From: VXNE01 sp963665455 | GTDB lineage: Bacteria; Pseudomonadota; Gammaproteobacteria; Pseudomonadales; Azotimanducaceae | Direction of reading: 5' to 3' | Assembly (NCBI GenBank): GCA_963665455.1 | Contig: OY762279.1 | Coordinates: 2,914,001 to 2,978,000, forward strand | Length of the DNA: 64,000 nt | Made by a program: the position numbers and the translations under genes | Part shown: one piece after another, positions 33,225 through 41,892 of the stretch | How the letters are laid out: the number at the start of each line of letters is the position of its first letter | How positions within the stretch are numbered: position 1 is the first letter of the stretch | The notes under the pieces: model-generated | Seen by the model: the letters and a program-made list of their open reading frames with translations, nothing else | The model's database searches: none | Told to the model about the DNA's origin: nothing

Positions 33225-34406
33225 TTAGGCGGCGGCCAGGGCGGTGTCGAGGTCTCGCAGAAGGTCGGCTTCCGTCTCGATGCCCACCGACAGCCGGATC
33301 AGGTTGTCCCCGATGCCGAGCGCGGCGCGCTGTTCCGCCGGAACGCTGGCATGGGTCATGATGGCCGGGTGCTCCACGAGGGACTCGACGCCCCCGAGGC
33401 TCTCCGCGAGGGTGAATATCTCAAGCCCCGTCAGGAACCGCTCGGCGGCGGCCAGGTCTCCCGCGAGGCGGAACGACACCATGCCGCCGAAGCCGTCCAT
33501 CTGACGCGCCGCCAGGGCGTGCTGGGGATGCGAGGACAGGCCGGGGTAGATGGTTTCCTCGACCCGTGGGTGCCCCTCCAGGAAGTGTGCGACGGCAAGG
33601 GCGTTGCGCTCGTGGGCCTGCATGCGCACGGCGAGCGTCTTCAGGCTCCGCATGCACAACCACGCGTCGAAGGTGCTCTGGATGCCGCCGACGGCGTTCG
33701 ACAGGAAGGCGAGGGATGCCGCCAACGCGTCATCGTCGGTCACCACCGCGCCGCCGACGAGATCGCTGTGGCCGCCGACGTACTTGGTCGTCGAGTGGGC
33801 GACCAAGTCCGCGCCGAGGGCCAGGGGACGCTGGAAGTAGGGACTCATGAAGGTGTTGTCCACCGCCAGCAGGGCACCGTGTTCGTGGGCGATGCGCGCC
33901 ACCGCCGCAATGTCGATGAGCCGCAGGAGGGGATTGGTCGGCGTCTCGATCCACACCATTCGGGTCTCGGGGCGCATGGCGGCCTCGAGGGCGGTGGGGT
34001 CGGACAAGTCGGCGTAGTCGAAGCGCAGCCCGTGCTGGGCGAGCACTTGGTCGAAGAGCCGGAAGCTGCCCCCGTACAAGTCGTCCCCGGCGACGACGTG
34101 CTCGCCCGCCTTGACGAGATGCATTACCGTCGCCATCGCCACGCATCCCGATGCCAGGGCGAAGCCGTGGCGTCCGCCTTCGAGGTCCGCGAGACACCGT
34201 TCGAAGGCGCCCCGGGTGGGGTTGGCCGTGCGCGAATAGTCATAGCCCTGGTGCACGCCCGGGGCGGATTGGGCATACGTGGACGTCAGGTAGACCGGGA
34301 CGTTGAGGGCCCCCGTGGTGGGGTCGGGGGGCTGGCCGCTGTGGATGGCCCGGGTCTCGAAGCCGAGCGCGGGCCGTGTGGCTGCGTCGTCTTGGGTTTC
34401 CCGCAT
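33225..34406 (-). CDS. Cys/Met-metabolism PLP enzyme (cystathionine gamma-synthase/lyase type)
   Basis: 393 residues of fold-type I PLP enzymes. GFALASGCVAMATVMHL, the YGGSFRLFDQVL Tyr-Gly segment, WIETPTNPLL, DNTFMSPYFQRPLALGADLV and HSTTKYVGGHSDLVGG are present, with the PLP lysine at K208. The enzyme acts in trans-sulfuration, interconverting homoserine derivatives, cysteine and cystathionine. Synthase (MetB), gamma-lyase and beta-lyase cannot be separated by eye. It is 10 bases downstream of an acyl-CoA dehydrogenase. A homocysteine methyltransferase homologue lies 5 kb away. Confidence 0.88.
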   Translation of the reverse strand: MRETQDDAATRPALGFETRAIHSGQPPDPTTGALNVPVYLTSTYAQSAPGVHQGYDYSRTANPTRGAFERCLADLEGGRHGFALASGCVAMATVMHLVKAGEHVVAGDDLYGGSFRLFDQVLAQHGLRFDYADLSDPTALEAAMRPETRMVWIETPTNPLLRLIDIAAVARIAHEHGALLAVDNTFMSPYFQRPLALGADLVAHSTTKYVGGHSDLVGGAVVTDDDALAASLAFLSNAVGGIQSTFDAWLCMRSLKTLAVRMQAHERNALAVAHFLEGHPRVEETIYPGLSSHPQHALAARQMDGFGGMVSFRLAGDLAAAERFLTGLEIFTLAESLGGVESLVEHPAIMTHASVPAEQRAALGIGDNLIRLSVGIETEADLLRDLDTALAAA

Positions 34407-34416
34407 GGTCGGTGCG

Positions 34417-35619
34417 TCAGCCGAAGTACATCCCGCCGTCGGTGTTGCGGAGCTTGTCCCGCGCGATCACCATGCGATGTACCTCGGACGGCCCCTCGCC
34501 GATCCGCTTGACGCGCATTTCCCGGTACCACCGTTCGAGGGGCATCTCCTTGGCGACGCCCATGCCGCCGAACATCTGGATGGCGCGGTCCACCACGCGG
34601 CCGGCGGTCTCCGTGCCGTAGAGCTTGCAGATGGAGGCGTCCACCTTGCCCGGCAGTCCCGCGTCCACCTTGGAGGCGGCGTCGTAGACCAGCATGCGGG
34701 CGGCGCGCAACTCGACCTCGGAATCCGCGATCATCCACTGGATCGCTTGGCGGTCCGCCAGCATGCCGCCCCGGGTCGGCCGTTGCCGCACCCAGCCGCA
34801 GGCCATGTCGAGCGCCTCCTGCGCGATGCCGATGCAGCCGGCGGCGTAGGGGATGCGGCCGTCCACCAGCCACCGCTGGGCGACGCCGAAGCCGCGTCCC
34901 ACCTCGCCGAGCACGTTCTCCGCTGGAACTTCGCAGTTCTCCAGCACGATCTCGTACGGGGAGAGCGCCCGGATCACCCCGATCTCGTGGAACTCGATGC
35001 CGGGGAAGTCCGGCTCCACGATGAAGGCCGTGTGCTGCGGGGGCACGCCGTCGCCGCCATCGCTGGTGCGGGCGAAGACGATGCCGAAGTCCGCCCCCTT
35101 GGCGGCGGTGATCCACATCTTGCGGCCGTTGAGCACCCACACGTCGCCGCGTTTCTCGGCGCGGGTGGTGATGTTGTTGCGGGGGTCCGAACCTCCGGTT
35201 GGCTCGGTGATGGCCACGAAGGCGCGCTTCCTGCCCTCCACGCACGGAATGCCGTACTTCTCGATCTGTTCCGGCGTGCCGCCCCAGACGATGTTCGGCG
35301 GCCCGCCGCCGAAGGCGCCGAGGGCGGGGTTGTAGGCCCCGAGGCGGCACTTGGCGGATTCTTCCGCGATGATCACCCGGGCGAGGGCGCTGACCGGGTT
35401 GCCGCCGTACTCCTCCGGCACGGTGAGCCGGGTCAGTCCCATCCCCTCGGCGATCTTCCGTAGCCGGGCGCGGTCCTCCCGTGCGCAGACCGTGGCGTCG
35501 TGGGGAAGCTTGTCCTCGATGGGCTTGACTTCCTCACGCATGAAGCGCCGGACCTGGTCGCGCAACAGGATCAATTCGTCCGGCAACTGGAAGCCGTAGT
35601 GGTTGTCTCCCTCGGTCAT
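34417..35619 (-). CDS. Acyl-CoA dehydrogenase
   Basis: 400 residues. FAD-binding segments TEPTGGSDPRNNITTRAE and VLNGRKMWITAA, then the helical C-terminal domain with QMFGGMGVAKEMPLERWYRE and RIGEGPSEVHRMVIARD, mark a standard acyl-CoA dehydrogenase. It introduces a 2,3-double bond into acyl-CoA and passes electrons to ETF. Chain-length preference is not visible. A strong GAGGGAGG site precedes the ATG. It appears to head the operon with the PLP enzyme. Confidence 0.9.
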   Translation of the reverse strand: MTEGDNHYGFQLPDELILLRDQVRRFMREEVKPIEDKLPHDATVCAREDRARLRKIAEGMGLTRLTVPEEYGGNPVSALARVIIAEESAKCRLGAYNPALGAFGGGPPNIVWGGTPEQIEKYGIPCVEGRKRAFVAITEPTGGSDPRNNITTRAEKRGDVWVLNGRKMWITAAKGADFGIVFARTSDGGDGVPPQHTAFIVEPDFPGIEFHEIGVIRALSPYEIVLENCEVPAENVLGEVGRGFGVAQRWLVDGRIPYAAGCIGIAQEALDMACGWVRQRPTRGGMLADRQAIQWMIADSEVELRAARMLVYDAASKVDAGLPGKVDASICKLYGTETAGRVVDRAIQMFGGMGVAKEMPLERWYREMRVKRIGEGPSEVHRMVIARDKLRNTDGGMYFG

Positions 35620-35644
35620 CGATCCTCCCTCGTTCGGAGCGCCC

Positions 35645-36148
35645 CTAGTTTTCCGTCTCGTTCGCCATGGTCTCGTGCCGCCGCAGGGCCTCGCGGTACA
35701 GCGCCGCGAAATCCACCGGCGCGAGCATGAACGGCGGGAAGGTGCCCTTCACCACGACGTTGTCCACCGTCTCGCGGACGTACGGGAACAGGATGTCCGG
35801 GCAGGCCATGGCCAGGAGCTGTTGGAGCGGCGGGCCCTCGGCCCCTTCGATCAGGAAGACGCCGGCTTGCTGGACCTCCACGATGAGCCCGGTGCGCGGT
35901 TCGCCCCCATCGTCCCCGGGCAGTTTGGCCGACAGGGTGGCGGTGAGCACTATCTCGAAACGGTTGCCGTCCAGGCGTTGCGCGCGGGTGTTGATGTCCA
36001 GTTGTACGTCGGGCTTCCACTCGCCGCGGAAGATGTCCGGCGCGAGGGGGGATTCGAAGGACAGGTCCTTCAGGTAGACGCGCTCGACCTGGATGCGAGC
36101 CGCGGGCGGCGCGCCACCGGGGCCAAGGGCTGGATCGCCGGCGGCCAT
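35645..36148 (-). CDS. secB: Protein-export chaperone SecB
   Basis: 167 residues. Characteristic SecB segments are RIQVERVYLKDLSFESP, FEIVLTATLSAKL, VEVQQAGVFLIEG, LAMACPDILFPYVRETVDNVV and GTFPPFMLAPVDFAALY. SecB forms tetramers that hold preproteins unfolded and deliver them to SecA. SecB is essentially proteobacterial, so this gene is a taxonomic marker. It lies 53 bases downstream of a rhodanese on the same strand, as in enterobacteria (yibN...secB), but without grxC between them. Confidence 0.95.
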   Translation of the reverse strand: MAAGDPALGPGGAPPAARIQVERVYLKDLSFESPLAPDIFRGEWKPDVQLDINTRAQRLDGNRFEIVLTATLSAKLPGDDGGEPRTGLIVEVQQAGVFLIEGAEGPPLQQLLAMACPDILFPYVRETVDNVVVKGTFPPFMLAPVDFAALYREALRRHETMANETEN

Positions 36149-36201
36149 TCAGGGTGTCCGCGAGGGGTGTGGCGTGTGCGGCCGCGGGGGGAGGTTGCGG
36201 C

Positions 36202-36618
36202 TCATCCCTTCACCACCGGCAGGTTCTGGCCGCGCCATTCCGTGAGCCCGCCGCGCAAGCGGGTGACGTGCTCGAAGCCCGCCTTGCGCAGGATGGTGCC
36301 GGCGGCCCCGGAGTGCTGGCCCATCTTGCAGGCGATCACGAGGGGCTTTTGGCGGTACTTCTCAAGTTCGCGGAGCCGGTCCCCGAGCGTTGCGTGGGGA
36401 ATGTTCAGCGAGTCGACGATGTGTCCCTCCCGGTATTCCTTCTTGTCGCGCACGTCGACCACCACCGCGCCCTCCTTGTTGATCAGCTCGACGAGCTGCT
36501 GGGCGGTCACGGTCTGCCCGCCGCGCCGCATCTCGTTGCGGACGAACAGGGCGAGGAGCAGGACGAAGGCGCCCGCCAGAAAGGGGTGGTTGCCGATGAA
36601 CTCGAAGAACTGTTCCAT
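36202..36618 (-). CDS. Membrane-anchored rhodanese-domain protein (YibN-like)
   Basis: 138 residues. One N-terminal membrane helix (HPFLAGAFVLLLALFVRNE) is followed by a rhodanese domain (VVVDVRDKKEYREGHI, LVIACKMGQHSGAAG) with catalytic Cys at C97. It matches E. coli YibN in size, anchor and location upstream of secB. It could transfer sulfane sulfur. YibN has also been linked to the Sec machinery. The ATG at 36618 begins right at the anchor, and the longer frame to 36672 has no support. Confidence 0.87.
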   Translation of the reverse strand: MEQFFEFIGNHPFLAGAFVLLLALFVRNEMRRGGQTVTAQQLVELINKEGAVVVDVRDKKEYREGHIVDSLNIPHATLGDRLRELEKYRQKPLVIACKMGQHSGAAGTILRKAGFEHVTRLRGGLTEWRGQNLPVVKG

Positions 36619-36670
36619 CTTGAGCGGGTCCGCGGGTCTGCCCGGTGATGGGCGCTTGGCGAAAACGCGC

Positions 36671-36676
36671 ATTATA
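36671..36676 (-). promoter_or_regulatory. Perfect TATAAT -10 element for the rhodanese-secB operon
   Basis: On the minus strand TATAAT lies about 53 bases before the rhodanese ATG, in the 188-base spacer divergent from gpmI. No good TTGACA is found at 17 bases, so recognition may need other contacts. On the plus strand GATAAT at 36767-36772 is a plausible -10 for gpmI, also with a poor -35. Confidence 0.45.
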
Positions 36677-36806
36677 GCGGCCGGCCGGCGCGGCGAGGGT
36701 GGCCGGAGTGCCGGCGAAGTGCGCCGTTGGGAACCGTTCAGCCTGTGAAGCGCCGCACGTTAGCAGGATAATGCGCGGCGTTCGTGGCGTTCACCGGGGC
36801 TCCCAC

Positions 36807-38309
36807 ATGACGGCGTTGCTCGTTGTCCTCGACGGCTGGGGCCATGCGCCGCCCGCCGCCGACAACGCGATCCATGTGGCCCGCACCCCGCATTGGGACC
36901 GCCTCTGGCGGACCGCCCCCAACACCTTGATCTCGGGGTCCGGGCGGGACGTGGGCTTGCCCCGTGGACAGATGGGCAACTCGGAAGTCGGCCACATGAC
37001 CCTCGGGGCCGGGCGGGTGGTCCATCAGGATCTCACGCGCATCGACCTCGCCATTGAGGACGGCACGTTCGCGGCCAACCCGGTGCTGACCACGGCCATC
37101 GAGAAGGCGAGGGCGGGACGGCTTCACGTTTTGGGCTTGGTGTCGCCGGGGGGCGTGCACAGCCACGAGAACCAGATTGCGGCGCTGATCGAGATGGCCG
37201 AAAGTGCCGGCGTGGACGTGCTCCTGCACGCATTTCTCGACGGCCGGGACACGCCGCCGCGCAGCGCGGGGCCGAGCCTCGAACGCTTCGGGGACCGCGT
37301 CGCCTCGATCTGCGGGCGGTACTACGCCATGGACCGCGACGGGCGTTGGGAGCGGGTGCGTGCGGCGTTCGACCTCTTGACCCAGGGCGTGGCCGCGCAC
37401 CGTTACCGTGACGCGGCTACCGGATTGCAGGCGGCCTATCGCCGCGGCGAAGGCGACGAGTTCGTGGCACCCACCGTCGTGGCCGACGACGCGGCCATGC
37501 GCGACGGCGACGTGGCCGTCTTCATGAACTTTCGGGCGGACCGGGCGCGCCAGCTCACCCGCGCCTTCGTGGTGGACGACTTCGACGCGTTCCCCCGGGC
37601 GCGGCGTCCCCGGCTCGCCGACTTCGTCACGCTCACCCGCTACACCGAGGATCTCCCGGTGGCGTGCGCCTTCGAACCCCAGACCGTGCACGACTCCTTC
37701 GGCGAACACGTGGCGGGCCTCGGCCTGCGGCAGTTGCGGATCGCGGAGACGGAGAAGTACGCCCACGTGACGTTCTTCTTCTCCGGTGGCCGGGAGCAGC
37801 CCTTCCCGCACGAGGATCGGATCCTCGTCCCGTCGCCACGGGTCGCGACCTACGACCGTCGACCCCAGATGAGTGCGGCCGAGGTGACGGACCGGCTGGT
37901 GGACGCCATCGAATCGCGTGCCTACGACGCCATCGTCTGCAACTACGCGAACGCCGACATGGTGGGTCACACGGGAGACTTCGATGCCGCGGTCCGGGCC
38001 GTGGAGGCGGTGGACGGGTGTCTCGGCCGCGTCGTCGGGGCCATCGAAGCCACGGGCGGCCACTGCCTGATCACCGCGGACCACGGCAACGTGGAACGGA
38101 TGCGGGACGCCGCCACCGGCCAGCCCCATACGGCGCACACCTCCGAACACGTACCCCTCGTCTACGTGGGGCCCACCGCGCTGCGGCTCAACGACGGCGG
38201 CACGCTTTCGGACGTCGCGCCGACGCTGCTCGAGATCATGGGCCTCGCCGCCCCGGCCGCCATGCGGGGGCGCTCGCTCGTGATGCAACCGCTTCGGCGC
38301 GAGGCTTGA
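36807..38309 (+). CDS. gpmI: 2,3-bisphosphoglycerate-independent phosphoglycerate mutase
   Basis: 500 residues, close to the family's ~510. The metal-binding LLVVLDGWG opens the protein. The catalytic Ser is S59 in RGQMGNSEVGHMTLGAG. Further conserved blocks are GLVSPGGVHSHENQI, FLDGRDTPPRSA, NFRADRARQLTRAF, EKYAHVTFFFSGG, NYANADMVGHTGD and ITADHGNVERM. It interconverts 3- and 2-phosphoglycerate using two Mn ions. The ATG at 36807 starts at the conserved N-terminus. Divergent from rhodanese-secB and followed by envC, it matches gammaproteobacterial synteny. Confidence 0.95.
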   Translation: MTALLVVLDGWGHAPPAADNAIHVARTPHWDRLWRTAPNTLISGSGRDVGLPRGQMGNSEVGHMTLGAGRVVHQDLTRIDLAIEDGTFAANPVLTTAIEKARAGRLHVLGLVSPGGVHSHENQIAALIEMAESAGVDVLLHAFLDGRDTPPRSAGPSLERFGDRVASICGRYYAMDRDGRWERVRAAFDLLTQGVAAHRYRDAATGLQAAYRRGEGDEFVAPTVVADDAAMRDGDVAVFMNFRADRARQLTRAFVVDDFDAFPRARRPRLADFVTLTRYTEDLPVACAFEPQTVHDSFGEHVAGLGLRQLRIAETEKYAHVTFFFSGGREQPFPHEDRILVPSPRVATYDRRPQMSAAEVTDRLVDAIESRAYDAIVCNYANADMVGHTGDFDAAVRAVEAVDGCLGRVVGAIEATGGHCLITADHGNVERMRDAATGQPHTAHTSEHVPLVYVGPTALRLNDGGTLSDVAPTLLEIMGLAAPAAMRGRSLVMQPLRREA

Positions 38310-39472
38310 CCCAGCCGCGCTCACTCGTCGCGGCGACGTTGGCGTGCGCGCTGCTGGCCGGTGCCGCCCCGGCCTCGGGAGCGGAGGACGAGGCCGGCAC
38401 CGAGCGGCAACTCGGCGCGGTGGTCGAGGAACTGAATGCTCTCGATGTCTGGCTGGACGATGCGGGCAAGCGCATGTCCGGACTCCAGAGCGACCTAGCC
38501 CGCGCCGACCGGGACGTGGCCGACACGGGCCGTCGCATCCACCACCTGGAAGCCGAACTCTCGACGACGCGCGCGACCCTCGTGGCCCTCGCTCGGGACC
38601 GGGCAGCCCTGGAGGAGCGGCGGCTCGAACAGGCACGCCGCGTCGCCCAGCATCTCAGGGCGGCACAACGCTACTCGGGCCAATCGGGAGACGACTTCTT
38701 CAAGGTGCTGCTCAACGAGACCGACCCGACCGAGTTCGGGCGCATGCTCCGCTATCACGGCTACTTCAGCCGCGCGCGGCTCGACGCCGTGGAGGAATAC
38801 CGGCGGATGCTCGCCACCCTTGCGGAGAACGAACGCGCCGCGCACGAGCGCCGCGCCGCACTCGCGGAACGGCAGGACGAACTCGCGCAGCGCCGAAAGA
38901 CGTTGGTGGCGCGCCGCGAGGATCGCGAGACCGTGATTGCCGCGTTGTCGACGCGGGTGTCGGACCGCGAGGCGCGGCGGCGTGGCCTCGCGGAGGACCG
39001 CAAGCGCCTGCAGACGCTTCTCGCCGAGCTGCGCCGGCGGGCGCGGGAGGCGGCGGCGACGCGATTCGCCGAGAGCAAGGGCGAGCTGAACTGGCCGGTG
39101 GCGGGCCGGATCGTGCGGCACTTCGGACAGCCCCGGGCCGGTGGGCGGCTCCAGTGGGAGGGCGTCTATTTCGAGGCGCGTCCGGGGGCCGAGGTGACCG
39201 CCATCCACGGTGGCCGGGTGGTCTTCGCGGATTGGCTGCGCGGCTTCGGGCTGCTCGCGATCATCGACCACGGCGACGGCCACATGTCGCTCTACGGCAA
39301 CGCGGACGTGTTGTTGAAGGAGGTCGGCGACTGGGTGGAGGGGGGCGAGCCCATCGCGGCGGCGGGCCGCAGCGGCGGTCAGCCGGAGAGCGGCCTCTAT
39401 CTGGAGGTGCGCGCGAACGGCGAGCCGACGAATCCCATCACCTGGCTCGAACGCCACCAAGGGACGCCGTGA
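38306..39472 (+). CDS. envC: Murein hydrolase activator EnvC-like, degenerate LytM domain
   Basis: 388 residues from a TTG that overlaps the gpmI stop. Signal peptide (LVAATLACALLAGAAPASGA), a long coiled-coil of ~230 residues, then a C-terminal LytM/M23 domain. In that domain the zinc ligands are replaced: WEGVYFEA where active enzymes have HxGxD, and GLYLEV where they have HxH. This is as in E. coli EnvC, which activates amidases AmiA/AmiB at the division septum rather than cutting peptidoglycan. Position right after gpmI is the same as in enterobacteria. Confidence 0.88.
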   Translation: MTQPRSLVAATLACALLAGAAPASGAEDEAGTERQLGAVVEELNALDVWLDDAGKRMSGLQSDLARADRDVADTGRRIHHLEAELSTTRATLVALARDRAALEERRLEQARRVAQHLRAAQRYSGQSGDDFFKVLLNETDPTEFGRMLRYHGYFSRARLDAVEEYRRMLATLAENERAAHERRAALAERQDELAQRRKTLVARREDRETVIAALSTRVSDREARRRGLAEDRKRLQTLLAELRRRAREAAATRFAESKGELNWPVAGRIVRHFGQPRAGGRLQWEGVYFEARPGAEVTAIHGGRVVFADWLRGFGLLAIIDHGDGHMSLYGNADVLLKEVGDWVEGGEPIAAAGRSGGQPESGLYLEVRANGEPTNPITWLERHQGTP

Positions 39473-39519
39473 CCCGCCCGTGCTTTCCTTCGGCGGAGGT
39501 TACATGCGAAGCTCGCGGG

Positions 39520-40434
39520 ATGGCGGCATGGCAGGACAAGCTTGATCGGGGCGAAGTCGTCGTGATCGACGGCGGCACGGGCACCGAGTTGGAGCGGCGC
39601 GGCGTGCCGATGACGGTGGCGGCGTGGTCCGGGCTCGCGGTGCACACGCATCCGGAAGTGGTGCGGGAGGTCCACGAGGACTACATCGGCGCCGGCGCGG
39701 AAGTCATCATTACCAACACCTTCGGCACCACCCGCTCCCTGCTGGAGGCCGCGGAGCTCGGGAGCGAGTTCGAGGCGATCAATCGCCGGGCGGTGCAGCT
39801 TGCCCTCGACGCCCGGGACGCTTCGGGCGGGGACGTTGCCGTCGCGGGCTCGATCTCCAACCTCCCGCCGGACATGAAGGCCGCCAACTACCCTCCACCG
39901 GACGCCGAAGCCGAGGAGCTTCGCGAACTGGCCATGCTGCTCGCGGACGACGGCGTGGACCTCATCGCCCTGGAGATGCTGCAGGACACCCGCCACGCGG
40001 TGCGGGCGATGGAGGCGGCGCTTGAGACCGGCCTTCCCGTCTGGCTGGGCGTGAGTTGCCGGCGCAGGGCGGCCGGACCGGGGCTCGTGAGCTTCGATCT
40101 GCCGAGCATGGACTTCGCCCGCCCGCTGGACGCCCTTGTTCCCATGGGTCCGAGCGTCGTGAACATCATGCACAGCGAGATCGAGGCCGTTCCCGAGGCG
40201 ATCGCGATGGTGCGCGAGCGTTGGCAAGGACCGCTCGGCGTGTACCCGGAAATCGGGGAGTTCGAACCGCCGCATTGGCACAAGGAGGAGGACGTGGCCC
40301 CGGAGCGCTACGCGGCCCACGCCAGGGATTGGGTACGGCTCGGCGCGCGGCTCGTCGGCGGCTGCTGCGGGACGACCCCGGAACACATCGCGGCGCTCCA
40401 TGAGGCGTTCGCCGGCGAACCCGTGGAAGGCTGA
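39520..40434 (+). CDS. Homocysteine S-methyltransferase family protein
   Basis: 304 residues. The N-terminal IDGGTGTELERRGVP, the NTFGTTRSLLEAA segment, GVSCR and the C-terminal GGCCGTTPEHIAAL (paired zinc-binding Cys) define the homocysteine-methyltransferase barrel. It transfers a methyl group, probably from S-methylmethionine or a betaine-type donor, to a thiol such as homocysteine. It lacks the cobalamin modules of MetH. The upstream GGAGG is too distant for ideal spacing, so the start is not certain. The next gene begins inside its last 35 bases. Confidence 0.85.
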   Translation: MAAWQDKLDRGEVVVIDGGTGTELERRGVPMTVAAWSGLAVHTHPEVVREVHEDYIGAGAEVIITNTFGTTRSLLEAAELGSEFEAINRRAVQLALDARDASGGDVAVAGSISNLPPDMKAANYPPPDAEAEELRELAMLLADDGVDLIALEMLQDTRHAVRAMEAALETGLPVWLGVSCRRRAAGPGLVSFDLPSMDFARPLDALVPMGPSVVNIMHSEIEAVPEAIAMVRERWQGPLGVYPEIGEFEPPHWHKEEDVAPERYAAHARDWVRLGARLVGGCCGTTPEHIAALHEAFAGEPVEG

Positions 40435-41809
40435 CCGCGCGGCCGCGGCGGGAGCAGGTATCGCGCCAAGGCAAGGGCGACGGCTTCGGTGGCGCTGGCT
40501 CGCGGTCCTGTGCGTCGTGGCCCCGAGCCCCGCCCTCGCCGCCCTCGACGGCGAACTACAGTTCATCCTGAACAGCTTCTCGTTCCTCGTCTGGGGCGTG
40601 CTCGTGATGTGGATGTGCGCCGGCTTCACCATGCTCGAGGCGGGATCGGTGCGCTCGAAGAACGCCTCCGTCGTGTGCCTCAAGAACATCGGCCTGTATG
40701 CCATCGCCGGTCTGACGTTCTACCTGGTCGGCTACAACTTCATGTATGTCGGCGTCGAGGAGGGTGGATGGTTCGGCTCGTTCGAACTCTTCTACGGCGG
40801 GCCGGCCGCGGAGCGGAGCTTGCTGCACGGGGCGGGAGAGGCGTCCGCCACCGTGATCGCCAATGGTCACGCGGCGATGTCCGACTGGTTCTTCCAGATG
40901 GTCTTCGTCGCCTCGACCGCCTCCATCGTGTCGGGCACCCTCGCCGAGCGCGTGCGGCTGTGGCCGTTCTTCCTCTTCATCGCCGTCTTGACGGCCGTGA
41001 TCTACCCCGTCGTTGGCGCGTGGACCTGGGGCGGGGGTTGGCTCGGGCGGATGGGCTTCCAGGACTTCGCCGGATCGACGGTCGTCCACTCGACCGGGGG
41101 TTGGGCGGCCCTCGCGGGGGTGATGGTCATCGGCGCCCGGACGGGCAAGTTCCGGCCCGACGGCACCGTCAAGCCCACGCCGCCGTCGAACGTCCCCGAA
41201 GTAACCCTCGGCGTGTTCATCATCTGGCTCGGCTTCCTGGGCTTCAACGGGGGTTCGCGGCTCGCCCTCGGCGGGCCGTTGGACGCGGCGGCCCTCGGCA
41301 TCATCCTCACCAACACCAACCTCGGTGCGGCGGCCGGCGTGCTGGCGGCCATCGGGCTATCGCGTCCGATCCTCGGCCGGGTCGATCTGCGCGCCGGCCT
41401 CAACGGCGCCATCGCGGGCCTCGTCGCCATCACCGCGGGCCCGGACATCGTCGAGCACCACTGGGCGATCTTCATCGGCGCGGTGGGTGGCATGGTGTGC
41501 ACGGCGGGTATGCGGGCCCTGGAACGGTTTCGGATCGACGACGAGGTCGGGGCCATCCCCGCGCACATGGGCGCGGGGGTTTGGGGCACGCTCGCCGTGT
41601 CGATCGCGGGTGGTGCGAATCCATTCGTGCAGTTGCTCGGCGTCGTCGCCATCGGGGCGGCGGTGTTCTCCGTCTCGTTGCTGGTTTGGCGGCTCATCGA
41701 CTGGACCCTCGGCGCACGCATCTCGCAGGGCGTCGAGGAACTCGGCCAGGACGCCACGGAGCTCGGCATCGAGTCCTTCCCGGAGTTCCTGTTGGCGCGG
41801 GAGGAGTGA
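40400..41809 (+). CDS. amt: Ammonium transporter Amt family
   Basis: 469 residues with eleven hydrophobic helices after an N-terminal signal-like segment ending SPALAALDGE. Hallmarks include MWMCAGFTMLEAGSVRSKNA, SDWFFQMVFVASTASIVSGTLAERV, STVVHSTGGWAAL with the first pore His, GFNGGS, and GAIPAHMGAGVWGTLA with the second pore His. It conducts ammonium/ammonia across the inner membrane. No glnK/PII gene is adjacent, which is unusual because amt and glnK are normally paired. The start ATG overlaps the preceding gene by 35 bases; a shorter start is possible. Confidence 0.9.
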   Translation: MRRSPANPWKADRAAAAGAGIAPRQGRRLRWRWLAVLCVVAPSPALAALDGELQFILNSFSFLVWGVLVMWMCAGFTMLEAGSVRSKNASVVCLKNIGLYAIAGLTFYLVGYNFMYVGVEEGGWFGSFELFYGGPAAERSLLHGAGEASATVIANGHAAMSDWFFQMVFVASTASIVSGTLAERVRLWPFFLFIAVLTAVIYPVVGAWTWGGGWLGRMGFQDFAGSTVVHSTGGWAALAGVMVIGARTGKFRPDGTVKPTPPSNVPEVTLGVFIIWLGFLGFNGGSRLALGGPLDAAALGIILTNTNLGAAAGVLAAIGLSRPILGRVDLRAGLNGAIAGLVAITAGPDIVEHHWAIFIGAVGGMVCTAGMRALERFRIDDEVGAIPAHMGAGVWGTLAVSIAGGANPFVQLLGVVAIGAAVFSVSLLVWRLIDWTLGARISQGVEELGQDATELGIESFPEFLLAREE

Positions 41810-41892
41810 GCGACCGGTGGTCGGGACGGGGCCGCTGCGGTCGAACCGGGCCGGTTTCCCCCATAATTGGAGGTTCCAGGGGAGGAGCTGCG

